64,000 nt of DNA from Desulfocicer sp963675955 (GTDB taxonomy: Bacteria; Desulfobacterota; Desulfobacteria; Desulfobacterales; Desulfobacteraceae): NCBI GenBank assembly GCA_963675955.2, contig CAXXVR010000002.1, positions 1,606,396 to 1,670,395 on the forward strand, written 5' to 3'. The position numbers and the translations under genes were made by a program. This document shows positions 7,772 to 16,725 of the stretch, piece after piece. How positions within the stretch are numbered: position 1 is the stretch's first letter; the number at the start of each line of letters is the position of its first letter. The notes under the pieces were generated by a model that was not told the DNA's origin, ran no database searches, and saw only the letters and a list, made by a program, of their open reading frames with translations.

Positions 7772-10513
7772 ATGAATCGATCGGAATTTTTAAAGACAAT
7801 TGAAATTCAGGGTAAACCGTTTCAATACTATGATATTACCCGGCTGGAATCACAGGGCATTGCCGCTGTATCAAGGCTTCCCTTTTCCATTCGTGTTCTG
7901 GTGGAGAATCTGCTGCGCAAGATGGACGGGGACGTGGTCAAGGAAAAAGATCTGTTAAATATCTGTAACTGGCAGCCCACCTATGCCGAACCGGTGGAGA
8001 TTCCCCATCATCCGGCACGGGTGCTCATGCAGGATTTCACCGGAGTTCCGGCGGTGGTGGATTTAGCTGCCATGCGGGATGCGGTGAAAAAAGCAGGGGG
8101 GGATCCATCCGCCATTAATCCATTGATTCCCGTGGAGCTGGTGGTGGATCATTCTGTGCAGCTGGATTATTACGGGACGGACAATGCCCTGACCCAGAAT
8201 GTGGCCAAGGAGTACCAGCGAAACATTGAGCGTTATCAGCTATTAAAATGGGCACAGAAAAGTTTTGATAATTTCAAGGTGGTACCTCCCAATTCGGGTA
8301 TCTGCCACCAGGTGAATCTGGAATACCTTGCCCGGGTTATGATCCAGGAGGATGGAGAAGGCGGCACCCTTTTATATCCTGACTCTCTGGTGGGTACAGA
8401 CTCCCACACCACCATGATCAACGGGATCGGTGTCATGGGATGGGGTGTGGGGGGCATTGAGGCCGAAGCCGTGATGCTGGGCCAGCCCTATGTTATGTCC
8501 ATTCCCGAAGTCATTGGTGTAAAACTTGTCAATGCCCTGAGGCCGGGGATCACTGCCACGGATCTGGTGTTAACCATTACCCAGAAGCTGCGGGAACTCA
8601 ATGTGGTGGAAAAATTTGTGGAGTTTTTTGGCCCGGGCATGAAGGCTCTTGGGGCAACAGATCGTGCCACCATTGCCAATATGGGCCCCGAATATGGTGC
8701 CACCATGGGTTTTTTCCCGGTGGATGAAAAAACCATTGAATATCTGAACATGACCAACAGAACGGAACAGGCCATTGTGACCGAGGCCTGTGCCCGGGCC
8801 AACGGGTTGTTTTACACCGGGGAAGAGACCATTGACTACTCGGATGTGGTGGAGGTGGATCTGGCAACAGTGGTTCCCTGTCTGGCCGGTCCCTCCCGTC
8901 CCCAGGACCGCATTGTCATCAATGAGCTGGAGGATGCCTTTAATGCGCTTTTGGGGTGCCGTCATGAAAGGGACACTCAAATGACCCATATATCTCAGTT
9001 TCTGAATGAATCCGGCTCTGTTACCAAACGGGAAAACACCTGTGAGCCATCGGGAAAACGCCTGGTGACACTTAATATGAATGGCCGTGAGATAAAACTG
9101 GGTGATGGCAGTATTGTCATTGCCGCCATCACCTCCTGCACCAACACCTCCAATCCTTATGGACTTATGGGGGCAGGGTTGTTGGCTCGCAATGCCGTAA
9201 AAAGGGGACTGAAAACTCCTTTTCATGTGAAAACCTCTCTTGCACCGGGGTCCAAGGTGGTGCTGGATTACCTTGAGTCCGCCGGATTGATGCCCTATTT
9301 TGAGGCTCTGGGATTCCATGTGGCAGGCTTCGGCTGCACCACCTGCATTGGCAACAGCGGTCCCCTGGCACCGGCCATTGAACATGCCATACAGGATAAT
9401 GATCTCACCGTGGCCTCGGTGCTGTCCGGTAACCGTAACTTTGAGGCCCGCATTCATCAGAGTATCAAGGGTAATTTCCTGGCATCTCCCATGCTGGTGG
9501 TGGCCTTTGCCATGGCCGGTCGCATTGATGTGGATCTGATGCAACGTCCCATTGCCATGGACCCCAATGGTAATCCCGTGTACCTTGAAGATATCTGGCC
9601 CAAACAAGAGGAAATTGATACCCTTGTTAAGAAACATGTCAACGCCCAGCAGTTCGCCACCCAGTACGACACCATATTTGATGGTGATACCTTCTGGAAG
9701 GAACTTGAGGTGGGTGAAAGCCTTACATTTGACTGGAATCCGGATTCCACCTATATTAAAAATCCTCCCTACTTTGATGATTTTTCCGTTGATCTCAACA
9801 TTCCGGAAAACATTGATAATGCAAGGGCGCTTCTGGTCATGGGGGATTCAGTTACCACCGATCATATTTCACCGGCCGGGGCCATCCCGGAAAAGTATCC
9901 TGCCGGTCAATATCTGGTGGAGCGAAAAGTGGCCAAGGCCGATTTCAACTCCTATGGTTCCCGCCGGGGAAACCACGAGGTGATGATGCGGGGCACCTTC
10001 GGCAATATCCGCATTAAAAACCATCTGGTGGCACCGGATGAGGGCAGTTTTACCATTAAGTTTCCTGAAAATGAAAAGCTGTTCGTGTTTGACGCCGCAT
10101 CCCGGTATGCCCAGGAAAAGACACCCCTTGTGGTACTGGGGGGTAAGGAATATGGCACCGGTTCCTCCCGGGACTGGGCAGCCAAGGGCAGCAATCTTTT
10201 GGGAGTCAAGGCGGTGATTGCAAGGTCCTATGAACGCATTCACAGAAGTAATCTGGTGGGTATGGGGGTGCTTCCCCTGCAGTTTAAAGAGGGTGATTCC
10301 TGGGAAACCCTTGGACTTGACGGGTCTGAAACCTTTTCCATAACGGGAATTGCACATCTGGAGCCCCAGAAGATGCTATCTGTGACCGCCGTCAAGGATG
10401 ACAAGACCACCACCTTTGAGGTGCTGGCCCGGTTGAACACCGATATAGATGTCAGATACCTTGAAAATGGGGGGATTCTTCCCTATGTGCTGAGGAAACT
10501 GATTAAAAAATAA
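7772..10513 (+). CDS. acnA: Aconitate hydratase A
   Basis: A 913-residue aconitase of the AcnA/IRP1 type, which interconverts citrate and isocitrate through cis-aconitate in the TCA cycle. The [4Fe-4S] ligands are visible as the Cys of ITSCTNTSNP and the two Cys of GCTTCIGNSG. The swivel domain carries GDSVTTDHISPAG and the substrate-binding GTGSSRDWAAKG. Length fits the family (about 890). The start at 7772 follows TGGAGGT by 5 nt; the upstream GTG/ATG reading lacks a site. Monocistronic, followed by a hairpin. A full oxidative TCA cycle would fit an organism oxidising acetyl units to CO2. Confidence 0.96.
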   Translation: MNRSEFLKTIEIQGKPFQYYDITRLESQGIAAVSRLPFSIRVLVENLLRKMDGDVVKEKDLLNICNWQPTYAEPVEIPHHPARVLMQDFTGVPAVVDLAAMRDAVKKAGGDPSAINPLIPVELVVDHSVQLDYYGTDNALTQNVAKEYQRNIERYQLLKWAQKSFDNFKVVPPNSGICHQVNLEYLARVMIQEDGEGGTLLYPDSLVGTDSHTTMINGIGVMGWGVGGIEAEAVMLGQPYVMSIPEVIGVKLVNALRPGITATDLVLTITQKLRELNVVEKFVEFFGPGMKALGATDRATIANMGPEYGATMGFFPVDEKTIEYLNMTNRTEQAIVTEACARANGLFYTGEETIDYSDVVEVDLATVVPCLAGPSRPQDRIVINELEDAFNALLGCRHERDTQMTHISQFLNESGSVTKRENTCEPSGKRLVTLNMNGREIKLGDGSIVIAAITSCTNTSNPYGLMGAGLLARNAVKRGLKTPFHVKTSLAPGSKVVLDYLESAGLMPYFEALGFHVAGFGCTTCIGNSGPLAPAIEHAIQDNDLTVASVLSGNRNFEARIHQSIKGNFLASPMLVVAFAMAGRIDVDLMQRPIAMDPNGNPVYLEDIWPKQEEIDTLVKKHVNAQQFATQYDTIFDGDTFWKELEVGESLTFDWNPDSTYIKNPPYFDDFSVDLNIPENIDNARALLVMGDSVTTDHISPAGAIPEKYPAGQYLVERKVAKADFNSYGSRRGNHEVMMRGTFGNIRIKNHLVAPDEGSFTIKFPENEKLFVFDAASRYAQEKTPLVVLGGKEYGTGSSRDWAAKGSNLLGVKAVIARSYERIHRSNLVGMGVLPLQFKEGDSWETLGLDGSETFSITGIAHLEPQKMLSVTAVKDDKTTTFEVLARLNTDIDVRYLENGGILPYVLRKLIKK

Positions 10514-10532
10514 AGAGCTGGAATATACCATA

Positions 10533-10655
10533 AAGGGCTTGATCATAAGATAGTCCCTCGTATGATCAGGCCCACCATAAACCGTGGTCTGTCCCCGGTT
10601 TTTACCCCGCCCCAAAGTGGCTCATGTTGTGACCAGGCCCGTTTTTTAAGATGGG
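10533..10655. repeat. Dispersed repeat with long hairpin after acnA
   Basis: A hairpin formed by GGGCTTGATCATA (10537-10549) and TATGATCAGGCCC (about 10561-10573), one wobble in 13 pairs, probably serves as the acnA terminator. Next come GTCTGTCCCC, also found near 32,790 and 35,050, and CCCCAAAGTGGCTCATGTTGTGACCAGGCCCG, whose close relatives lie at 21,424, 22,084 and 32,700. Confidence 0.6.
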
Positions 10656-10722
10656 ACGGGTGTCGGTGTTGGTGCATGTTGATTTGTGGGCTGTCAGAGA
10701 TCCATTTTTAAGGCGTTCTGTT

Positions 10723-12987
10723 TCATATTAAACTCTTGATCAATGCCATCAATTTATCATTATCCACAGGTTTTGCTAGATACTCGGTTGCACCCGCATC
10801 AAGACATCTTTGCCTGTCACCTTTCATGGCTTTTGCGGTGACCGCAATAATGGGCAATTGACGATATGCTTCCTGGGCCCTGATGGCGGCCATGGCATCA
10901 TAACCATCCATAACCGGCATCATCATATCCATAATAATAAGAGAAACATCCGGATGCTCTTTTAATTTCTCAAGGCCTTTTTGCCCGTTTTCTCCCACAA
11001 TTACAGTCATATTATACGTGTGAAACAAATGCAAAAATGTAAATACATTGCGCATGTCATCATCAACAAGCAGTATTTTTAAACCATTTAATATACTGTC
11101 CGGTACATCTGATGGCATTTTTTCCCGATCAGATTCAGGTGGTGTATCCGGCCTCGTGGAATTGGGTTCTTCCCCTGGCAGATCAAAGCTGATGGCCTGC
11201 ACGACAGGGGGCTTATTTGCTGGGATCGTTTTAATGCTGTCCTGGTCTTTTTTTCCCAGGTGAACTGGAAGAAAGATTGAGAAGGTCGAGCCTTTACCCT
11301 CCTGGCTTTCCAGCTGAATTTCTCCACCGAGAAATCGTGAAAAAGTTTCTGAAATGGTCAGCCCAAGCCCTGTGCCGCCAAACTTTCTGCTCGTACTACC
11401 GTCGGCCTGGGTAAAAGACTGGAAAATAAGGTTTCTTTTGGATTCAGGAATACCAATTCCAGTATCTGAAACAGACAGCATAAAAGATTCATTGGGGTCC
11501 AGATGACTTCTGGAAAAATCCATGCCGGGTTTTGGCAGGGCAACTTCGAGTCTGACTTCACCTTTAAGGGTAAACTTGAATGCGTTGCTTAAAAGGTTTC
11601 TAATAATTTGAGAAAGACGCTGGGGATCGGTGGTGATCTCACTTGGAAGATCGGGTGAGATATGGGTAACAAATTGGAGCTCTTTTTCTTCGGCCTGAAC
11701 CCGGAATTTCCTTCCGATATCCTTAAGAAAGCTCTCCAGATTGAACGTGCACAGCTGCAGTTCCATTTTTGCAGCTTCCACCTTTGACAAATCCAGGAGA
11801 TCATTGATCATTGTCAATAAATCTTTTCCTGAAGAATTGACGATTTTTGCTATTTCAACCTGCTCATCTGTGAGATTTCCTGTTTTGTTCTCTGCCAGTA
11901 ACTGTGAAAGAATAAGCATGCTGTTCAAAGGACTGCGCAGCTCGTGGGACATGTTTGAAAGGAATTCACTCTTTGCTTTACTGGCTTCATCTGCAGTTTC
12001 TTTTGCCCTGCGTAATTTCTCTGCAATAATTTCTTTTTCGTTTATTTCATTTTCCAGTTGTTTGACCGTTTCCTGTAGTTTGTCTGATATTAAGGCTTTT
12101 GCCTGGGCCGCTTCCTTTTCAATTCTTGCACGTTCGGCCTTGAGCTCTTTTTCTTTAAGCTGCTGCCAGATTTTTTGATTATCCAGTTGAATATATCGTC
12201 TTCGTAGCAAGGCTGCCATACGGGCCTTTACAATGGAAATATCATTTGATTTTCCCACAAAATCGTCTGCTCCGGCTTCCAGGGCACACATCATCTCCTT
12301 TTTGTTCTCATGGGCGGTGAGCATCATTATCACCATAAGACCTTTATCCAGAGACTTTTGCCTAGTTATCTTCCTGCACACGGAGATACCATCCATGTCA
12401 GGCATCACAAGATCCAGAAGAATGCAGTCATAATTTTTCTCCTGAATCATTTTTAGGGCTTCTTTGCCGTTTGATGCTGTTTCCAGAAAGATACCATCTG
12501 CTTTAAACGATTCTTCAAGGAATGCCAGGTAGGTGGGACTGTCGTCAATGGCCAGGATTTGGCTTTGACGAAATGAGGAAAAATCCTTCATCATGAACTG
12601 TGTATCTTTGGCCTGCTCCAGAAGAGATTGGATTTTTGCAACCAGAATATCGGTATCTATTTCCTTTGATACAAAAAAATCTGCACCGCTTTCCAGGGCT
12701 TTATTCTGGCTTTCCGTGCTGCCTTCCACTGTAAACATCAATACAGGTATACTTCGGGTATGGATGTTCATCTTGACATTACGACAGAACTGATCTCCAT
12801 TCATTCCCGGCAGATGGAAATCCACTATGATCAATTGATAGCTTTTCTCAGATAAGGTTTTCAACGCACTTTCAGCCGTATCGCACCAGTGGGTCTGCCA
12901 ACCATGGGTTTCCAGGGTTGCAGAGAGTAGAACGGCCTGGGTCTCGGAATCTTCAACAATCAGGATGCAGGGATTATCTGTTTTCAT
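10723..12987 (-). CDS. Hybrid response regulator/sensor kinase (REC-REC-HisKA-HATPase-REC), chemosensory output
   Basis: A 754-residue cytoplasmic protein with no membrane segment. Domains in order: receiver 1 (about 6-120, phospho-Asp in VDFHLPG), receiver 2 (about 143-260, LLDLVMPDMDG), a coiled coil (265-345), HisKA with SNMSHELRSPLNS (His near 352), HATPase with SDTGIGIP and GGTGLGLTIS, and receiver 3 (about 638-752, IMDMMMPVMDG). It is the last gene of the chemosensory operon and overlaps cheB by 14 nt. In Wsp systems this position holds the diguanylate cyclase WspR. Here phosphoryl groups from the upstream CheA presumably enter through a receiver and modulate a second histidine kinase. 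The final target is unknown. Confidence 0.9.
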   Translation of the reverse strand: MKTDNPCILIVEDSETQAVLLSATLETHGWQTHWCDTAESALKTLSEKSYQLIIVDFHLPGMNGDQFCRNVKMNIHTRSIPVLMFTVEGSTESQNKALESGADFFVSKEIDTDILVAKIQSLLEQAKDTQFMMKDFSSFRQSQILAIDDSPTYLAFLEESFKADGIFLETASNGKEALKMIQEKNYDCILLDLVMPDMDGISVCRKITRQKSLDKGLMVIMMLTAHENKKEMMCALEAGADDFVGKSNDISIVKARMAALLRRRYIQLDNQKIWQQLKEKELKAERARIEKEAAQAKALISDKLQETVKQLENEINEKEIIAEKLRRAKETADEASKAKSEFLSNMSHELRSPLNSMLILSQLLAENKTGNLTDEQVEIAKIVNSSGKDLLTMINDLLDLSKVEAAKMELQLCTFNLESFLKDIGRKFRVQAEEKELQFVTHISPDLPSEITTDPQRLSQIIRNLLSNAFKFTLKGEVRLEVALPKPGMDFSRSHLDPNESFMLSVSDTGIGIPESKRNLIFQSFTQADGSTSRKFGGTGLGLTISETFSRFLGGEIQLESQEGKGSTFSIFLPVHLGKKDQDSIKTIPANKPPVVQAISFDLPGEEPNSTRPDTPPESDREKMPSDVPDSILNGLKILLVDDDMRNVFTFLHLFHTYNMTVIVGENGQKGLEKLKEHPDVSLIIMDMMMPVMDGYDAMAAIRAQEAYRQLPIIAVTAKAMKGDRQRCLDAGATEYLAKPVDNDKLMALIKSLI

Positions 12988-14083
12988 ATTTCACCATGCC
13001 TTGAGGGATTTGGGCGGTTAATTGCCGGAGTCTTCCAGTTATTTTATCAAGTGGTAGACTTTCGCAGGCAGCCCCTATTTCAACAGCTGCTGCAGGCATT
13101 CCATAGACCACTGATGTCGCTTTGTCCTGGGCAATGGTGTAGCCGCCTGCATCCTTTATCGCCTTTAGCCCCAGGGCTCCGTCCTCGCCCATACCGGTCA
13201 GCAGAACGCCGATTGCCTGGGGGCCAAATTGCCTGGCCATTGATTCAAAGAGGACGTTCCCCGAGGGGCGTTGTCTGCAGACGGGAGGTTTGTTATAGGA
13301 CAGGACATAATGATTCTGCAGCACCAGGTGATGGTCTGCAATGGACAGATATACGTTGCCGGGGGTGGCTATGACAGGGTCCTTTGCCATGATTACGGAC
13401 AGCTTGGTGGTTGAATCAAGCCAGCTGACAAACCCATCATGAAAACTTGGAGCAATGTGCTGAACCACGGCTATGGGCAATGGAAAGTCTAGGGGCAGGC
13501 CTGCCAGGATTTCACTCAATGCTTTTGGCCCCCCGGTTGAGGCCACAATGCCAACCCATTGATAGGGAAGTTTTCTTTTACACCTGCCCGGCATGCTGGG
13601 GTGAGTTGTTTCAGGTGCTCTGGATGTTCCTAGGATATTTGTCATCGTCAGGTTGCGGGTCCGACGCTGGGAAACAACTTTGATCTCGCTCATTATGGCC
13701 AGTTGGGTACAGATGGTCTGGGCCAGTTTATTGTATGATTCATGGCTGAAATTTAAAGGTTTTTCAACAACGGACAAGGCCCCGGCCCTGAGTGCATTCA
13801 TGGATATTTTAAGGTCTTCTTTTTCCACGCTGGCAGAAACGACTACAATGGGTGTGGGGCACAGCTGCATGATTTTTTGGGTGGTTTCAAAGCCATTGAT
13901 TCCAGGCAGGCGTATATCCATGGAAATAACGTCGGGCCTGACACGCTCAATTAACTTGAGGGCCTTCTCACCACATCTTGCTGTTGCAGCCACTTCAAGC
14001 CTGGGGTCCTGATTGATGATATGTACAAGCATCTCCATAACCGTGGGTGAGTCTTCAACAATCATGACACGTATTTTTTTCAT
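12974..14083 (-). CDS. cheB: Chemotaxis protein-glutamate methylesterase
   Basis: A 369-residue CheB/WspF-type protein. The N-terminal receiver (about 4-120) has VEDSPTV and the phospho-Asp in SMDIRLPGING. After a linker of about 65 residues, the methylesterase domain shows its catalytic triad motifs: Ser in VASTGGPKAL, His in VVQHIAPSFH and Asp in TGMGEDGALG. It removes methyl groups from MCP glutamates, opposing CheR, to adapt the receptor array. The start ATG overlaps the stop of the upstream cheA gene (4-nt ATGA). All key residues are present, so it should be active. Confidence 0.94.
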   Translation of the reverse strand: MKKIRVMIVEDSPTVMEMLVHIINQDPRLEVAATARCGEKALKLIERVRPDVISMDIRLPGINGFETTQKIMQLCPTPIVVVSASVEKEDLKISMNALRAGALSVVEKPLNFSHESYNKLAQTICTQLAIMSEIKVVSQRRTRNLTMTNILGTSRAPETTHPSMPGRCKRKLPYQWVGIVASTGGPKALSEILAGLPLDFPLPIAVVQHIAPSFHDGFVSWLDSTTKLSVIMAKDPVIATPGNVYLSIADHHLVLQNHYVLSYNKPPVCRQRPSGNVLFESMARQFGPQAIGVLLTGMGEDGALGLKAIKDAGGYTIAQDKATSVVYGMPAAAVEIGAACESLPLDKITGRLRQLTAQIPQGMVKYENR

Positions 14084-16722
14084 AATATCTGTCCTATGGC
14101 TTCCAACAGGTTTTTCTGATCGAATTTTTGTTTCACAATATAGGCGTCTGCGCCAAGATTCAGACCCCTTTCCATGTCTTGGGGATCAGCCATTGATGTG
14201 ACAATAATCACTGGCATTTCTTTGAGCCTGTCAGATTTTTTCATCTCTTCTATGAGGGAAAATCCATCCATTTGAGGCATTTGGATATCTGTTACAACCA
14301 GGTCCACGTCAATATGTTGCAGCTGATCCAGTGCATCTGTACCGTCAACAGCCAGATGAACCAGATATCCCTGGGATTCAAGAATGGTTTTTTCCAGGGT
14401 CCGGGTTGTCACCGAATCGTCAACAATAAGGATTTCAGCCTGCTTTTTCTGATGCACAACAATTTCTTTGCCATGGGAGTGTTGCATCCCCTTGGATCGG
14501 CCCAAAGCATCAATCAGCTCTGCGGGGTTCAAAATAAGACACACAGATCCATTTGCATCGACAAAACCGCCTGCAAAAAAAATAATCTGATCTGCAGGTG
14601 GTGGCAGATCTTTAATCATGATTTCCTCTTCAGATAAAACCCTGTCCACACAGAGGCCAATGCGCTTATGGCCGGAACGCAGCAGCACCATCACCATAGG
14701 ATCATTATCATTTAGAGCAGGCAGCTGCCCCATGTCCAGGAGGTCACTTAAAAAACCAAAGGGCAGGGGGTGCTGATTGTGTGTAATAACAGGATGGCCT
14801 TCCATACTGCCAATATCTTTTGGAAAAATCTGTTTCATGCGATCAATGTTCTGCACCGGGATGCCAAATGTCTGCCCACCTGCCTGAACCCTGAGAATCC
14901 GGTGGGTGGACAGAGTCAATGGAATGAATAAAATAAACTGTGTCCCCTTGCCGGGTTCACTTTTAACCTCAATCTCACCCCTGAGGTGGTTGACAGATTC
15001 TTGCACCACCGACATTCCAACCCCTCTTCCGTGAAGGTCGGTGATCATTTTAACGGTTGTAAACCCAGGTTGATAAATATACCCAAGCAGTTCCTGACGG
15101 GTGCAGGCTTTAATCGTTTCGGCTGAGGCAAATCCTTTTTTTATGGCCAGATCCGAAATGGTGTCCACATCCAGGCCATTTCCGTCATCTGCAATGGTTA
15201 TTTTTAATCGATTGGTGTCAATCTCCATGGTAAAGTGGATAATGCCTTCAGGATCCTTTCCTGCGGCCCTTCTTTTGTCCGGCGTTTCAATGCCATGGCT
15301 GACAGCATTTCTTAGCATGTGCATCAAAGGGTCCTTCAATCGTTGCAGGACAAGCCTGTCCGCAAGAACCTCAAGGCCCTTGACCTTGAATTCAACCTGT
15401 TTGCCCTGGTCAGAAGCCAGATCCCGCATCATTTTTCTGAAAAATTGAAAAACATCTTCAGCGGCGACCATTCTGCTTTTTTGAACATCTGTCTGGATCT
15501 GCCTGTTCAGGGTTTCATTCATGCGACAGGCAAGTCGGTGCTGCCTGTCAAGGGTGCGGATTCCGGCAGACAGTTTTGAGAGTTCATGGGCCTTTATGGG
15601 GATACCAGCCCGTTCCATTGCTGATCGATATCTGCCTGTGGTCTTTATTATGCCTGAAACCATGGTCTTAAGGTCTTTAATCTCCAGGGCTACCTGTTTG
15701 TGCCGCAAGCCTTCAGACATGAGCTGTTCGGCGGTTCGCTGGATTTGATCCATGCGAAGGGCATCAATGCGAATGGTATTCGTATCGTCTGCCGGCATAT
15801 TTACCCGGGATGTTGTCTCTTTTTCACGGGTTGTCATTACCCGGGTTTCCAATTTTTTCGATCCGGTTGAAGACACCTTTTCCATCATTTCAATGGCGGT
15901 TTCTGGAATAATGGGTCCTTCAGGACGATTGAGTGAAACCACATGGTCTTCAACAGCATCTAAGGCCTGAACAATGGCTTTTATTCCATAGGTATCCACG
16001 GCTGTGTTACCATCCCGGACGTTGACAAACCAGGCTTCAATGGAGTGGGCGATCTGCTGGACCACCGGGAGTTCTGCTGCCCGGGCTGCCCCTTTGAGTG
16101 TATGGGCTGACCGAAGAACTGTATTAATGATTTCAGCAGACGGCGCATGGCCAACATCCATTTCATCGACCATGCGGCGAATCACCTCAAGATGGATCCG
16201 GTATTCATTTTGAAAGGCATGAAGAACCTTTTGCCGAATACTGTTCTCAACGGATGATGAAGACTTTTCTAGAGCGGTTTCATCCATCCCAACAAAGGGT
16301 TCTGGTATCTCGGGTAAGGCTTTCTTTTTATCTTGTTCACTGGACAGACACGTTTCCAGAATACCAATTAGATCCTCCGGGAGACTGGTTTCAGGATCAT
16401 TGGAATAGGCAGCCACATAAGCTTCTATTTTGTCAACTACACTGTTAAGGTCGTCAATACACCTGTTATCAAGTTCAATGGCATGGTGCTTGATCCGGCT
16501 GAAAAGAGTTTCAAGCATAGCCCCTGATTCCTGGACAACATCCAGACCCACAGCCCGGGCTGCCCCTTTCAGGGTATGGGCGCAGCGCTTGAGATCATCC
16601 AACCGTGTTTCGGACGCGCTTATACCTGTTTTTGCATCTGTAAGAAATCCGCGGATTGTTGCCAAGTGTTTTTTATGCTCCCTCCGGAAGACGGCAAACA
16701 CCTTTTTTTGTATGTCATCCAT
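14080..16722 (-). CDS. cheA: CheA-type hybrid histidine kinase (Hpt-Hpt-HATPase-CheW-REC)
   Basis: An 880-residue WspE-like kinase. Two histidine phosphotransfer domains are visible (CAHTLKGAARAVGLD at about 47 and SAHTLKGAARAAELP at about 208). Then come the dimerisation helices, the HATPase with HMLRNAVSHGIETPDKR, DDGNGLD and GRGVGMSVV, a CheW-like SH3 domain (RILRVQAGGQTFGIP) and a C-terminal receiver with TDIQMPQMDGF (phospho-Asp about 808). A separate CheY/CheB-binding P2 domain is not apparent. It would be activated by the MCP through CheW, autophosphorylate on the Hpt histidines and pass phosphate to its own receiver, CheB and the hybrid kinase. It starts 3 nt after the MCP stop. Confidence 0.94.
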   Translation of the reverse strand: MDDIQKKVFAVFRREHKKHLATIRGFLTDAKTGISASETRLDDLKRCAHTLKGAARAVGLDVVQESGAMLETLFSRIKHHAIELDNRCIDDLNSVVDKIEAYVAAYSNDPETSLPEDLIGILETCLSSEQDKKKALPEIPEPFVGMDETALEKSSSSVENSIRQKVLHAFQNEYRIHLEVIRRMVDEMDVGHAPSAEIINTVLRSAHTLKGAARAAELPVVQQIAHSIEAWFVNVRDGNTAVDTYGIKAIVQALDAVEDHVVSLNRPEGPIIPETAIEMMEKVSSTGSKKLETRVMTTREKETTSRVNMPADDTNTIRIDALRMDQIQRTAEQLMSEGLRHKQVALEIKDLKTMVSGIIKTTGRYRSAMERAGIPIKAHELSKLSAGIRTLDRQHRLACRMNETLNRQIQTDVQKSRMVAAEDVFQFFRKMMRDLASDQGKQVEFKVKGLEVLADRLVLQRLKDPLMHMLRNAVSHGIETPDKRRAAGKDPEGIIHFTMEIDTNRLKITIADDGNGLDVDTISDLAIKKGFASAETIKACTRQELLGYIYQPGFTTVKMITDLHGRGVGMSVVQESVNHLRGEIEVKSEPGKGTQFILFIPLTLSTHRILRVQAGGQTFGIPVQNIDRMKQIFPKDIGSMEGHPVITHNQHPLPFGFLSDLLDMGQLPALNDNDPMVMVLLRSGHKRIGLCVDRVLSEEEIMIKDLPPPADQIIFFAGGFVDANGSVCLILNPAELIDALGRSKGMQHSHGKEIVVHQKKQAEILIVDDSVTTRTLEKTILESQGYLVHLAVDGTDALDQLQHIDVDLVVTDIQMPQMDGFSLIEEMKKSDRLKEMPVIIVTSMADPQDMERGLNLGADAYIVKQKFDQKNLLEAIGQIL

Positions 16723-16725
16723 GGG

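Noticed and set aside
8570..9637. Long open frame antisense to aconitase
   Set aside because: It lies wholly inside acnA, has no ribosome-binding site and no recognisable family. It reflects codon bias of the real gene.
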